From an uncultured Opitutia bacterium (GTDB taxonomy: Bacteria; Verrucomicrobiota; Verrucomicrobiia; Opitutales; Puniceicoccaceae): a DNA stretch of 40,086 nucleotides. A model generated the notes under the pieces. That model did no database searches and was not told the origin of the DNA. It saw nothing but the letters and a program-made list of their open reading frames with translations. Positions within the stretch are counted from its first letter, which is position 1; each line of letters opens with the position of its first letter. Shown piece by piece: positions 24,944 through 34,358 of this stretch. The translations under genes were made by a program, and so were the position numbers. The DNA lies in NCBI GenBank assembly GCA_913056175.1, contig CAJXLM010000022.1, positions 1 through 40,086 of the forward strand, read 5' to 3'.

Positions 24944-26242
24944 TCATTCACGCCTCTCCACGAATAAAACCGCGGCCCCCGGCTGGCCAGCCTGATCCGA
25001 GGAGCGGCGGACGAGTTCGCGAAAGTGATCCCCGCGCTGGGCATAGCTCCCGTACTGGTCGAAACTGGCGAAGCCCGGGCTGAAGAGGAGGGTACCGCCG
25101 GGCCGGGACGCCAGATGGGCGAGCACCCGCGGCCAGAGGGTCTCCAGGTCCGGGGCGGCATCCGCCGGCACCCCCGCCCCGGCGAGAGCCGCGGCGAGGG
25201 CCGCACCCGTCGACCCGAAGCAGAAGGCCGCCTCGACGAGCGGGGCGAGGGCGTCGGCCATCGTCCGCGGGTCCTCCCCCTTGCCCGATCCACCCCCGAT
25301 CCAGAGCACCGGACCCGCCGCGGCCCGGGCCGCGGCCACCGCGGCGTGCCCGTTCGTCGCCTTGGAATCGTTGACCACCCGCCAGCCGTGCAGGGTGCCG
25401 AGGCTCTCGCAGCGATGGGGCAGGCCCCGGAAATCGCGCGCCGCCGCCGCGAGGGCGGCGGGATCCCGGCCCGTCGCCGACCACCAGGCCGACGCCAGCG
25501 CGTACAGCTCGCGGAAGGGGGGCCGCGCGAAGAGGGAGCCCGGCGGGGGGACCTCCCCGGCATCGGCCGCAACCGTTCTCACTCCTTCGGGAAGCACCTC
25601 GCCGCGGACCTGCGCGGCCCTCGCCACATCCGCACCGACCCAGGCCCGCCGGGCCCCGGCGACCAGCCGGAGCTTGCTGCGGAAGTAGTGTCCCTCGTCG
25701 GGGTGCCAGTCGAGGTGGTCCACCGCGAAATTCGTCCAGAGCGCCGCGTCGGGCGCGGGGGCCGGCCAGTCGTGAATCTGGAAGGAGCTCGCCTCGACGA
25801 CCGCCCAACGGTCGGGTGCGCCCTCCTCCAGGCAGGCGCGGCTCCAGGCGCGCCCGAGGTTGCCGCAGGCGGTGGCCTTCTCACCCGCCGCCTCGAGGGC
25901 GGCGGCGAGGAAGGAGACGAGCGTGCTCTTGCCGTTCGTCCCGGTCACCGCGAGGACCGGCCCCGGCCAGCAGTGGGCCGCGAGCGCACATTCGCCGAGG
26001 AGGAGCCCGCCCCACCCCTGCCGCCAGGGATGGTCCGGCGGGAAGCCCGGGCTGATCACCGCCGCGTCCGTGGAGGAGGGATCGGGCGCGCGGCGCGCCT
26101 CCGCCCCGGGGGCGGCCTCGTCGCAGGGGAGGGCCGTGTACCCCCGGGCCCGCAGCAGGGCGGCGGCTGCCCGCCCGCTCTCGCCGGCACCGAGCACGGC
26201 CACGCGGGCGGGAGGCGGGGGGAAGACGGGAAGCGGTTCCAT
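24944..26242 (-). CDS. murD: UDP-MurNAc-L-alanine--D-glutamate ligase MurD
   Basis: A 432-residue Mur ligase. A short Rossmann N-domain (VAVLGAGESGRAAA), the P-loop VTGTNGKSTLVSFL, VEASSFQIHDW, NFAVDHLDWH, NDSKATNGHA and LFSPGFASFDQY appear in order and are specific to MurD. It adds D-Glu to UDP-MurNAc-L-Ala in the cytoplasm. The ATG lies 8 bases after the mraY stop. The long frame continuing upstream is an antisense-type reading of mraY and murF and is not part of the protein. Confidence 0.95.
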   Translation of the reverse strand: MEPLPVFPPPPARVAVLGAGESGRAAAALLRARGYTALPCDEAAPGAEARRAPDPSSTDAAVISPGFPPDHPWRQGWGGLLLGECALAAHCWPGPVLAVTGTNGKSTLVSFLAAALEAAGEKATACGNLGRAWSRACLEEGAPDRWAVVEASSFQIHDWPAPAPDAALWTNFAVDHLDWHPDEGHYFRSKLRLVAGARRAWVGADVARAAQVRGEVLPEGVRTVAADAGEVPPPGSLFARPPFRELYALASAWWSATGRDPAALAAAARDFRGLPHRCESLGTLHGWRVVNDSKATNGHAAVAAARAAAGPVLWIGGGSGKGEDPRTMADALAPLVEAAFCFGSTGAALAAALAGAGVPADAAPDLETLWPRVLAHLASRPGGTLLFSPGFASFDQYGSYAQRGDHFRELVRRSSDQAGQPGAAVLFVERRE

Positions 26243-26250
26243 GGTCGCTC

Positions 26251-27351
26251 TCAGCGGAGGCGGAGGGAGGCGAGCCCGGCGATCGCGCAGAGCAGGGAGA
26301 GAATCCAGAAGCGGATGACGACCTTGTTCTCGTGCCAGCCCTTCAGCTCGAAGTGGTGGTGGATCGGGGCCATGAGGAAGACGCGCCTCCGCCGGGTCTT
26401 GTAGGAAAAGACCTGGAGGAGCACGGAGACCGCCTCCACCACGAAGATCCCGCCCACGAGGATGAGGGTGAAGGGCTGGTGGATGAGAAAGGCGATGGTG
26501 CCGACGAGCCCGCCGAGGGCCAGCGATCCGGTGTCCCCCATGAAGATCTCCGCCGGGTGGGAGTTGTACCAGAGAAAGGCGAGGCTGGACCCGAGGAGGG
26601 CCGCGCAGACCACGGTGAGCTCGCCGGCCCCGGGCAGGTAGCTGATCAGCAGGTAGTCGGAAATGATCGCGTTCCCCGCGAAGTAGGCCATCAGGCCGAA
26701 GGCGAAGGCCGAGGTGACCGTGCAGCCGATGGCCAGGCCGTCGATCCCGTCGGTGAGGTTGATGGCGTTGCTCGAGCCGGCGAGGACGAGGAAGAAGAGC
26801 AGGAACACCGCCACGAGGGGAAGGCTCTGCACGGCGACATCCTTGTAGAAGGGCACCCACAGCTCGCGGGCGTTGGCCGCCATGCCCGGTTCGAGGAAGA
26901 GGAGGCCGAGCGCGAGGAGGGCGATGACGGCCTGGGCGAGGAGCTTGACCCGCCCGGGGAGACCGTCGCTGTTCCGGCGGGAGACCTTCAGGTAGTCGTC
27001 GGCGAATCCGACCGCGGTGAGGGCCGCGTACACAAAGAGCGCCGCGGCCACGAAAAGGTTGGGGCGGGCGAAGAGCAGGGAGGAGGAGACCACCCCGAGG
27101 AAGAGGAGGAGCCCCCCCATGGTCGGGGTGTCCCGCTTGCCCTCGTGGAGGACGGCGAGCTGGCCGACCACTTCCTCGCCCCGGCCGGCCTCGCGCATCT
27201 TCCAACGCTGGAGCGCCCGGATGAGGGGCGGGCCCACGGCGAGCCCGAGGACGAAGGAGAACATCCCCGCGAGCATCGCCCGGAAGGTGATGAAACCGAA
27301 GAGGCGGAGCGGCCCCCAGAGGTCCTCCAGGTGTTCGAGAAAGGAGAGCAT
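26251..27351 (-). CDS. mraY: Phospho-N-acetylmuramoyl-pentapeptide-transferase MraY
   Basis: A 366-residue integral membrane enzyme with about ten membrane segments. KRDTPTMGGLL, VGFADDYLK, NAINLTDGIDGLAIG, FMGDTGSLALGG and APIHHHFELKGW are all present, including the catalytic Asp residues and the HHH loop. It moves phospho-MurNAc-pentapeptide from UDP onto undecaprenyl phosphate, making lipid I. It starts 9 bases after murF. Length and motifs are normal. Confidence 0.98.
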   Translation of the reverse strand: MLSFLEHLEDLWGPLRLFGFITFRAMLAGMFSFVLGLAVGPPLIRALQRWKMREAGRGEEVVGQLAVLHEGKRDTPTMGGLLLFLGVVSSSLLFARPNLFVAAALFVYAALTAVGFADDYLKVSRRNSDGLPGRVKLLAQAVIALLALGLLFLEPGMAANARELWVPFYKDVAVQSLPLVAVFLLFFLVLAGSSNAINLTDGIDGLAIGCTVTSAFAFGLMAYFAGNAIISDYLLISYLPGAGELTVVCAALLGSSLAFLWYNSHPAEIFMGDTGSLALGGLVGTIAFLIHQPFTLILVGGIFVVEAVSVLLQVFSYKTRRRRVFLMAPIHHHFELKGWHENKVVIRFWILSLLCAIAGLASLRLR

Positions 27352-27360
27352 GCGAAAGCC

Positions 27361-28779
27361 TCAGCCCTCCCCAGCGAGGGAATCGAGAACCTTTTCCAGC
27401 CGGTGGACCCGGGAACCCTTGAGGAAGAGAACGCCCCCCCCGGACGGAAGGTGGGCGGGCACTTCCTCCGCCGCCGCCATCCACCGCACCGCCTGTGGCC
27501 CGAGCCGTTCGCGGAGAAGGACCTCCATCGGCCGGGTTTCCTCCCCCACGAGGAGAACCCGGTCTTCCGCGACCACCGGCAGGAATCCGGCGGCCTCGGC
27601 GTGCCAACGGGCCGATTCCTCCCCGAGCTCCACCATGGACCCGACCACCCACCAGCGGGGGGCCTCCGGGAAGGAGCGGGCAAAGAAACGGGCGGCCTCG
27701 CGGAGGGCCGCCGGGTTCGAGTTGTAGCAGTCGGCGTACACCGTCCACCCGCCCCGCCGGAGGATCTCGCCGCGGTGCTGGGCGCTCTGCCAGGTGCGCA
27801 GGCGCTCGCGGAGGAGACCCTCCGCTACGCCGGCCTCCCGGGCCACGACGACCGCGAGAGCCGCGTTGGCGGCCATCGCCTCGGGCATGGGGGGAAGGTC
27901 GCCCTCCCATCCTGCCCCGGCCGGGCCGAGGATCGCCAACCGATCGACCCCCGTGCCGGGCTCCACCCGAAAGGTCCAGGCCGGGCCCGCGGGAGCGAAG
28001 GCCGCCTCGCCCCCGGGCTCCGCACCGGCCGGGCGGAGCCAGCGGGTCCGCGGCCCGTCCAGCTCCCGGAAGACCTCGTACCCGGCACAGGCCGGACCGA
28101 AATAGCGGGTCCCGCCGGGACCTACGGCCGCCGGGAGGATCGCCTTCTGCTCGGCGACTCCCCCGAGGCTGCCGAGACCCTCCAGATGGACCGCCTCGAT
28201 GGTCGTGACGAGGGCCGCGTCCGGCTCGAGGAGGGCCGCCAGGCCCGCCATCTCCCCGCGCTGGTTGATCCCCGCCTCGAGGACCGCGTGGGTATGGTGC
28301 GCGCGCAGGCCGAGCAACGAAAGGGGGACCCCGATGAGGTTGTTGAAGTTCTCCGGACTGGCGAAGGTGTGCTCGCTCCCGAGCAGGTGGGCGAGGCATT
28401 CGCGGGTGGAGGTCTTCCCGCAACTGCCGGTGATCGCGTAGAGGCGGCCCGGCCAACTCCTCCGCCAGGCCAGACCGAGGGCCCGCAGGGCTGCTGCCGG
28501 ATCGGGAACGACTCGCTGGGGCAGGGCTAGGTTCTCGTCGGGCTCGGCCACGAGGGCCCCGGCCGCGCCGCGCTCGCCCGCCTCGGCGAGGAAGTCGTGC
28601 CCGTCTCCCTGCTCCGTGCGCAAGGCCACGAAGAGCTCGCCCGGCCGCAGCCGCCGGGTGTCCACGCCGGCCCCGCTGGCCCCGGCAAAGGGCGTCCGCC
28701 CGGCCCAACGACCCTCGAGAACCGACTCGATCCACTCCCGGCCGAGAACGTGGCCCGGACCCTCCCCGCCCTTCCTCAC
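27361..28779 (-). CDS. murF: UDP-MurNAc-tripeptide--D-alanyl-D-alanine ligase MurF
   Basis: A 472-residue Mur ligase with an N-terminal substrate domain (DTRRLRPGELFVALRTEQGDG, split over DTRRL and GELFVAL), the P-loop TGSCGKTSTRECL, ENFNNLIGVPLSLL and the C-domain motif YADCYNSNPAAL. It adds the Ddl product D-Ala-D-Ala to the tripeptide. The start codon is GTG (28779), whose last bases overlap the murE stop as GTGA. The residue Cys in GSCGKT replaces Asn/Ser of other Mur P-loops, a tolerated change in MurF. Confidence 0.95.
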   Translation of the reverse strand: MRKGGEGPGHVLGREWIESVLEGRWAGRTPFAGASGAGVDTRRLRPGELFVALRTEQGDGHDFLAEAGERGAAGALVAEPDENLALPQRVVPDPAAALRALGLAWRRSWPGRLYAITGSCGKTSTRECLAHLLGSEHTFASPENFNNLIGVPLSLLGLRAHHTHAVLEAGINQRGEMAGLAALLEPDAALVTTIEAVHLEGLGSLGGVAEQKAILPAAVGPGGTRYFGPACAGYEVFRELDGPRTRWLRPAGAEPGGEAAFAPAGPAWTFRVEPGTGVDRLAILGPAGAGWEGDLPPMPEAMAANAALAVVVAREAGVAEGLLRERLRTWQSAQHRGEILRRGGWTVYADCYNSNPAALREAARFFARSFPEAPRWWVVGSMVELGEESARWHAEAAGFLPVVAEDRVLLVGEETRPMEVLLRERLGPQAVRWMAAAEEVPAHLPSGGGVLFLKGSRVHRLEKVLDSLAGEG

Positions 28780-30377
28780 GGTGCCGACTCCGAGCGCATT
28801 CGCTTGACGGACAGGAGCTCCCGAACGACCTGGCGGTCGTCGAAGGGGACCACCGTACTCGCGAATTCCATGAAAGGCTCGTGCCCCTTGCCCGCCACGA
28901 GGAGGGTGTCGCCCTTGCCGAGCGCGTCGATCGCCTCGCTGAGGGCCTCCCGCCGGTCCTCCACGAAACGGATGGCCTCCGGCCGGCTCACTCCCCGCTC
29001 CATGTCCGCAAGGATCCGGCCGAGGTCCTCGGAGCGCGGGTTGTCGGCGGTGGCCCAGACCTCGTCCGCGTAGGTCTGGGCGACGTGGGTCATGAGGGGC
29101 CGCTTGCTGCGGTCGCGGTCCCCCCCGCAGCCAAAGACGAGGAGGAGGCGGCCCGGGGTGATCTCCCGGAGGGTTTCCAGTACATTGCGGAGGGCGTCAT
29201 CGGTGTGGGCATAGTCGACAAAGATCTCGCCGGCCTCCGGCTCCCCCACCCTCTCGAGCCGCCCGGGCACCCCCGGGAAAGTCCGCAGGAAGCGGGCGCA
29301 GGCCGCCAGGTCGAGACCCTCCTCCCCGGCCACGGCGAGCGCGGCGAGGAGATTCCGGACATTGAAACGGCCGGCCAACGGGCTCTGCACGGGGAAGGAG
29401 CGGTCGCCGGCCACCAGCCGGAAGCGCAAGCCCTCGCGGCCCACCTCGACCTCCTCCGCCCGGTAGTCGGCGGGCACCTCCACGCCGTAGGTCACGACAC
29501 CCTCCACCGGGCCAAGGTCCTCGCGGAGACGCCGCCCGTAGGGCTCATCCACCGGCAGGACCATCCGGCCTGGCCGGTGCCCGGTGCTTCCGTCAAAGAG
29601 CTTCCGCTTCGCCCGGTAGTAGCTCTCCATGTCCCGGTGATAGTCGAGATGGTCGCGGGTCAGGTTGAGGAAGACGGCGGTGTCGAAGGCGAGACCGTCC
29701 ACCCGGCCCTGCGCCAGTCCGTGCGAGCTGACCTCCATGACGGCGGAGTCGCAGCCCGCCTCCGCCATCTGGCGGAGGAGACCAACCGTGTCCACCGACT
29801 CCGGCGTGGTCCGGTAGGCGGGCACGGTGCGCCCTCCGAGATCGTAGTGGATGGTGCCGATGAGGCCGCTGCGGGCCTTCGGGCGGGCCGCGGCGAGGAA
29901 TTGGTGGACGAGCCACGCGACGGTGGTCTTGCCGTTCGTCCCGGTGATCCCGACGAGGCGGAGGTCGCGGTCCGGCCAGTTGTAGAAATTGCCCGCGAGC
30001 CGGGCGAGGGCCGCCCCGAGGTCGGCCACCTGCAGGAAGGTGACTCCCTTGTGCAGTCCGGGCCGGTCCTCGCTGAGGACGGCGGTCGCCCCCCGGTCGA
30101 TGGCCTCCTCGACGAAGAGGCGACCGTCCGTGCGCTGGCCGGGCCGGGCCACGAACAGGCTGCCGGGACCGACCCGGCGGCTGTCCGTGATGATGTTGCG
30201 GATGGGGACCTGCAGCGATCCCCGCCGGTCGGCGAGGGTCACCCCGGCGACGAGGTCCCGGAGCGGCCGACCCGACCCGGCGGGGGAACCCCCGCCGGCA
30301 CCGCCACCGCCTTCCACGAAGCGGGGGGAAATGACATCCTGGAGGAAGGAACCGAAGGATTGGCGAAGGGGGCTCAT
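28776..30377 (-). CDS. murE: UDP-MurNAc-tripeptide synthetase MurE, meso-diaminopimelate type
   Basis: A 533-residue Mur ligase. After a 40-residue variable lead come ITDSRRVGPGSLFVA, the P-loop TGTNGKTT (145-152), YRTTPES, MEVSSHGLAQGR, DYAHTDDAL and the specificity motif DNPR (445-448). DNPR is typical of enzymes that add meso-diaminopimelate rather than lysine, so the wall should be of A1-gamma type, as expected for a Gram-negative. The ATG overlaps the ftsI stop as ATGA. Confidence 0.96.
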   Translation of the reverse strand: MSPLRQSFGSFLQDVISPRFVEGGGGAGGGSPAGSGRPLRDLVAGVTLADRRGSLQVPIRNIITDSRRVGPGSLFVARPGQRTDGRLFVEEAIDRGATAVLSEDRPGLHKGVTFLQVADLGAALARLAGNFYNWPDRDLRLVGITGTNGKTTVAWLVHQFLAAARPKARSGLIGTIHYDLGGRTVPAYRTTPESVDTVGLLRQMAEAGCDSAVMEVSSHGLAQGRVDGLAFDTAVFLNLTRDHLDYHRDMESYYRAKRKLFDGSTGHRPGRMVLPVDEPYGRRLREDLGPVEGVVTYGVEVPADYRAEEVEVGREGLRFRLVAGDRSFPVQSPLAGRFNVRNLLAALAVAGEEGLDLAACARFLRTFPGVPGRLERVGEPEAGEIFVDYAHTDDALRNVLETLREITPGRLLLVFGCGGDRDRSKRPLMTHVAQTYADEVWATADNPRSEDLGRILADMERGVSRPEAIRFVEDRREALSEAIDALGKGDTLLVAGKGHEPFMEFASTVVPFDDRQVVRELLSVKRMRSESAP

Positions 30378-32125
30378 GGGGCGGGGGTCTGGTAGGCGAG
30401 GGGAAGATCCGGCGCGGCCGGGGGTGGAGGGGGGTCGATCTGCAGCTGGTGGATCGCGCTCTCCGCGATCGCCCGGAAGACGGGAGCGGCCACGCGGCCA
30501 CCGGAGCCGACTCCCGGGACCTGCGGATCCTCAATGACCACAGTGATGACGACCTCGGGGTCGTTGGCCGGGAGGAATCCGGTGAAGCTGGCCACGTGAT
30601 TCTCGCGGGAATAGCTCCCCTCCACGATCATCTGGGTGGTCCCGGTCTTCCCCGCAGCGCGGTATCCGGGCACCTGCGCCCGCCGGGCGGTGCCGTCCGG
30701 GCTGGCCACCCGCTCGAGGAGCCGGTTCACCCGGTCGGCCACCTCACCGGAGAGGACGCGAGCGGAGGGCCCGGACTCGAAGCGGACCACTGTTTCCCCC
30801 TCCTCGTCGAAGACCCTGCGGACTATGCGCAGCGGGCGCAGCCAGCCGCCGGAGGCGAGCACCATGGTCGCCCGGTGGACCTGGGCGGGAGTCGCCGAGA
30901 TCGCGTGGCCCATGGGCAGGCGGGAGATGGTGAGCCCGTCCCAGTCCGCCGGCGGGTGCAGGATGCCCCGCGATTCCGGGCCAAGTCGCAGCCCGGTCCG
31001 CTCCCCGAAACCGAAGCGCTGGGCGGACTCATGGAGACGCTCCGGCCCGAGCCGCATGCCCAGCCAGGCAGCCCCGCGGTTGCTCGACCGGACGAGGATC
31101 TCCTCCACGGAGAGGACCCCGAAGGTCCGGTAGTCGGAGGGCAGGGAGACGAGGCGGCCGTTGTAGCGGACCCGGCCAATCCCGCAGTCGAATTCCGAGG
31201 AGGGCTCGACCACCCCGGCCTCGAGGGCGGCAGCGGTCGTGACCATCTTGAAGGTGGAGCCGGGCTCGTAGACATTGCTGAGGGCGCGGTTGGGAATGGC
31301 CTCGCCGGCCTCGTTGTAGTGGTTGAGGTCGAAGGTGGGACGGTTGGCGAGGGCGAGGACGTCACCGGTACGGGGATCCGAGACGAGGACGGAGGCGCTC
31401 TTCGGCCGATACTCCGCGACGACCCGGTCCAACTCCCGCTCGACCGCCGCCTGCAGGAAGAGGTCGAGGGTGAGCTCCACCCCGAGCCCCCGCCGCGGGG
31501 CCACCTCCCTCCAGCGGAACTGGGCCAGCTCCCGGCGCCGGCCGTCGCGTTCACTCTCCCGCCAGCCATCCTGGCCCTGCAGGTAGAAATCCATGGAGCG
31601 CTCCACCCCGATGTCGGCCACTCCCTGCGCGTTCACGAACCCGACCACATGGGCCGCAAGGGAGCCGGCCGGGTAGAGGCGGCGGTTCTCGAAATTGCCA
31701 TAGACCCCGCGGATCCCGAGCGCGCGGACCCGGTCGTAGTCCTCCGGGGCAACGGCGTCCGCCAGCTTGACCCACCGAGTGCCCGGGCGGGCAAAAGCCT
31801 CGCGCACTTCCTCCTCGGGCACGCCGAGAAGCGCGGCCAGCTGGGGGATCCGGGCGAAATCCTCCCGGACGAGGGCCTGCGGGTCCACGCCGACCTCCAC
31901 CACGGTGCGCGTGGTCGCGAGGAGATTGCCGGAGCCATCGACAATGGGACCGCGGGCGCCCGGTAAACGTTCAAACCCCTCGCGGGAGGCCTGCGCCTCG
32001 CGCGCGAGAGCATCGTTGTCCACGACCTGGAGCTGCAGGAGCCGGGCAAAGACCGCCGCAAATCCGGCCAGCAGTACCAGCCCGAGAAGACCGTAGCGAA
32101 AACCGCCGATGAAAGGAGGTCCCAT
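30374..32125 (-). CDS. ftsI: Septal transpeptidase FtsI (class B penicillin-binding protein)
   Basis: A 583-residue bitopic protein: one membrane segment (about 11-32), a PBP dimer domain (to about 215) and a transpeptidase domain. The active-site Ser290 lies in GSTFK, the second motif SSN is at 347-349 and KTGT at 493-496. It crosslinks septal peptidoglycan with FtsW as partner. No PASTA domain is present; the protein ends in a Pro-rich tail. The start is set by GAGGAGG 8 bases before ATG 32125; a GTG at 32167 would add 14 polar residues and has no ribosome site. Confidence 0.95.
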   Translation of the reverse strand: MGPPFIGGFRYGLLGLVLLAGFAAVFARLLQLQVVDNDALAREAQASREGFERLPGARGPIVDGSGNLLATTRTVVEVGVDPQALVREDFARIPQLAALLGVPEEEVREAFARPGTRWVKLADAVAPEDYDRVRALGIRGVYGNFENRRLYPAGSLAAHVVGFVNAQGVADIGVERSMDFYLQGQDGWRESERDGRRRELAQFRWREVAPRRGLGVELTLDLFLQAAVERELDRVVAEYRPKSASVLVSDPRTGDVLALANRPTFDLNHYNEAGEAIPNRALSNVYEPGSTFKMVTTAAALEAGVVEPSSEFDCGIGRVRYNGRLVSLPSDYRTFGVLSVEEILVRSSNRGAAWLGMRLGPERLHESAQRFGFGERTGLRLGPESRGILHPPADWDGLTISRLPMGHAISATPAQVHRATMVLASGGWLRPLRIVRRVFDEEGETVVRFESGPSARVLSGEVADRVNRLLERVASPDGTARRAQVPGYRAAGKTGTTQMIVEGSYSRENHVASFTGFLPANDPEVVITVVIEDPQVPGVGSGGRVAAPVFRAIAESAIHQLQIDPPPPPAAPDLPLAYQTPAP

Positions 32126-32224
32126 TCCCGCTGCCTCCTCAATCGCGCGCGCCCGTCCGGGGGGCACCGAAGCTCCGCGGGAACCGGGGTTCCGCGCCTC
32201 TGTCCGACCGTCCGGTCATGGCTG

Positions 32225-32596
32225 TCAGCGCCGCAGGGCCACGCTCCCCTCCTGCTCGAAGGGAATCATGCGCACGGTGTAAGTCCCATCCCCGGCATAC
32301 TCCCGCTCGACCCGGACGACCTGGCGGGTGGACGGTATTTTCAGGGTGGTGCCCGCCCGCCGGAGGAGCACGTCCGGGCGGTGCTCCTCGGCGATGCGGG
32401 CGGCGAGGTACTGGTTGCGCCGCTCGAGGTCGCGCAGCTCCCGCTCCTGCGACTCGATGCGGCTGGCGGTCTCCCCGATCTGCTGCTGGATCCAGACCAA
32501 GGAGAGCCCGCCGAAGAGGGAAACGGCGAGGAGTACTCCGAGGAGGGCGAGGTTGACCGGGGAGAGGGCCGAGGGGCGGGGAGCGCTTCGACTCAT
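32225..32596 (-). CDS. ftsL: Division protein FtsL-like (bitopic coiled coil)
   Basis: A 123-residue protein with one membrane segment (about 14-34), followed by a coiled-coil stretch (QQQIGETASRIESQERELRDLERRN, from about 38 to 62) and a short beta-rich end. Sequence similarity to known FtsL is minimal, as is common, but size, topology and position between mraW and ftsI are those of FtsL. FtsL forms the FtsQ-L-B scaffold and activates FtsWI. GGAGGAGGG lies 6 bases before the ATG, which overlaps the mraW stop as ATGA. Confidence 0.82.
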   Translation of the reverse strand: MSRSAPRPSALSPVNLALLGVLLAVSLFGGLSLVWIQQQIGETASRIESQERELRDLERRNQYLAARIAEEHRPDVLLRRAGTTLKIPSTRQVVRVEREYAGDGTYTVRMIPFEQEGSVALRR

Positions 32597-33546
32597 GAAA
32601 GACCCTCCTCCCTGCGCACGAGCACCCGCAGCCGGGCCGACCGGCTCCGGGGGTTGCGCTCCTCCTCGGCAGATCCCGGGCGCACGGGCTGCCGACCGGG
32701 CAGGTCCGCCACCCGCACGCGCTCGTCCTGCGGGCGGCTGTCCTCCGCGGAGACGGGACGCCCCGCCTTTTCCCGGAAGAAACGCTTCACCCGGCGGTCC
32801 TCCAACGAGTGGAAACTGATCACGGCGAGGCGGCCGCCCTCCTTGAGGAGGCCAAAGGAAGTCGGCAGGGCCCGCTCGAGAGCCTCCAGTTCCCCGTTCA
32901 CCGCAAGGCGAATGCCCTGGAAGGTGCGGGTCGCCGGATGGATTCGCAACCGCCGGCGGGCGGCCGCGGGAATCGCTCCCGCGACCAGCTCCGCCAGCGT
33001 CCCGGTCCGGCCGAGCTGGCCGGTGCCCCGGGCACCCAACAACGCATCGACCACGCGACGCCAAAAAGGTTCCTCCCCAAGATCGCGGACGGCGCGGACG
33101 AGTTCCTCCCGTTCCGCCTCCTCGAGAAACTCCGCCCCGCTCCGGCCGGTGCTCGGGTCCATCCGCATGTCCACCGGAGCGTCCTCCCGGAAGGAAAAAC
33201 CGCGCTCTCCCTCGTCGAGCTGGTAGGAGGACACGCCGAGGTCGAAGAGGATGCCGTCGAAGCGGGGGGCCTCCCCGAGGACGTCCATCTCCCCGAAATT
33301 CATCGCCCGGAAGCGGAAACGGCCGGGCTCCTCCCGCTCCAGCCGGGCCGCCCGGTCGGCCGCGGCGGGATCGCGGTCCAGACCGAGCACCCGGTTGTAC
33401 GGATGGGCCCGGAGGATCGCCCGGGTGTGGCCGCCCCCGCCGAAGGTCGCGTCGAGGTACTCCCCGGGCTCACCCGCCTGCAAGCCCGCCAGTACCTCCG
33501 CCTCCAGCACGGGCTGGTGCCCGCTCCCTGTCGCCGCCTCAGACAT
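32593..33546 (-). CDS. rsmH: 16S rRNA (cytosine-1402-N4)-methyltransferase RsmH (MraW)
   Basis: A 317-residue methyltransferase beginning [14 protein letters not shown]. The SAM loop is [14 protein letters not shown], followed by [24 protein letters not shown] and, near the C-terminus, [16 protein letters not shown], all diagnostic of RsmH. It methylates N4 of C1402 in the ribosomal P site. It overlaps mraZ by 8 bases and ftsL by 4 bases. Confidence 0.97.
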   Translation of the reverse strand: MSEAATGSGHQPVLEAEVLAGLQAGEPGEYLDATFGGGGHTRAILRAHPYNRVLGLDRDPAAADRAARLEREEPGRFRFRAMNFGEMDVLGEAPRFDGILFDLGVSSYQLDEGERGFSFREDAPVDMRMDPSTGRSGAEFLEEAEREELVRAVRDLGEEPFWRRVVDALLGARGTGQLGRTGTLAELVAGAIPAAARRRLRIHPATRTFQGIRLAVNGELEALERALPTSFGLLKEGGRLAVISFHSLEDRRVKRFFREKAGRPVSAEDSRPQDERVRVADLPGRQPVRPGSAEEERNPRSRSARLRVLVRREEGLS

Positions 33547-33988
33547 GAATCTCCCGCAGGATCCGGTTCACGAGGTCCGGATCGTCACTGCCCTCCTTCT
33601 CGTAGCGCTCCTCCGCATAGATGCTGAAGTAGGTGAAGTTGCCCACGAGGACCGCCTTCTTCCCGATCCCGGCGTGGGCGATGAGCTTCTCGTTGAGGTT
33701 GATCCGCCCCTGTCGGTCGCAGCCGAAGGAATGCGCCATCGCCCCGAGCTGCTTGAGCATCCGCTGCCCCTCGGCGTCCCCGAGGCTGATCTTGGATACC
33801 TGCTCCTCGAAGCGCTCCACCATCCGCGGGGGATACACCGTGATGAAACCGGCCGGGTTCGGGAGCGCGAGGTAGACCTCCGCTTCGTCCCCCTGGAAGC
33901 GCCACTTGGAGGGCACGGTGAGGCGGCCCTTCGCGTCCACAGTGTGCACGAATTCGCCAACATAGAACGCTCGCAACGCCGACACCAT
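33539..33988 (-). CDS. mraZ: Transcriptional regulator MraZ
   Basis: A 149-residue protein with two AbrB-like swapped-hairpin repeats: [21 protein letters not shown] (split as [11 protein letters not shown] and TVPSKW) and, in the second half, [17 protein letters not shown]. MraZ binds DNA as a ring-shaped oligomer and represses its own dcw operon in the species studied. It is the first gene of the cluster, and three putative MraZ boxes lie 36-60 bases upstream. An in-frame GTG directly follows the ATG. No strong ribosome site is visible. Confidence 0.95.
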   Translation of the reverse strand: MVSALRAFYVGEFVHTVDAKGRLTVPSKWRFQGDEAEVYLALPNPAGFITVYPPRMVERFEEQVSKISLGDAEGQRMLKQLGAMAHSFGCDRQGRINLNEKLIAHAGIGKKAVLVGNFTYFSIYAEERYEKEGSDDPDLVNRILREIHV

Positions 33989-34023
33989 CCTTGCACTTCA
34001 ATCCACCAACTCCCTCACGTTTG

Positions 34024-34056
34024 CCCCACATCGCCCCACTTTGCCCCACTTGTCAA
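34024..34056 (-). promoter_or_regulatory. MraZ boxes and -35 element of the dcw promoter
   Basis: On the minus strand, TGGGG occurs three times at exact 10-base spacing (complements of 34044-34048, 34034-34038 and 34024-34028), each within GTGGGGC. Repeated TGGGN with 5-base gaps is the known MraZ operator. A perfect TTGACA (complement of 34051-34056) abuts the boxes; the matching -10 region (around 34027-34033) is poor. The arrangement places MraZ over the promoter spacer, where it would block RNA polymerase. Confidence 0.82.
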
Positions 34057-34059
34057 CCA

Positions 34060-34358
34060 CCATCCCCCCCTCCTGCCCCCTCTCGCCGGGCCTTCCGCCG
34101 GGAGGAGAGGGACCGGCCCAAAGGCTCTCCGCCATAAGGAAACCGGCTAGGAAACAACGGAACGAGGTTTGGGGGACCCGGGAGTGAGGGACCCCGGGCC
34201 GACGCCCTGCAGGGGTGGGGGAAAGGGTCCGGGGCCATCCGTCGCGAGAGGACCGCGGGGAAGCGGCCCCTCTCCCCGCAGCCGGCCGGCCGGCGGAAAA
34301 CGGCCCGCGGGCGCAAGCATTCTTGCTCCACCCCCCGAAGGCACCTAGCGTCCCGCCT
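34060..34358. other. Divergent intergenic region between mraZ and lpxA
   Basis: This GC-rich spacer has no gene. It contains an inverted repeat GCGGGGA/TCCCCGC (34255-34261 and 34273-34279) and a short perfect hairpin GCAAG-CATT-CTTGC (34313-34326), 33 bases before the lpxA ATG. No clear sigma-70 promoter for lpxA is visible. Confidence 0.5.

Noticed and set aside
26243-28735. Upstream extension of murD giving a 1263-residue frame
   Set aside because: The extension is an out-of-frame reading of mraY and murF, both of which have complete motifs; murD proper starts at 26242.
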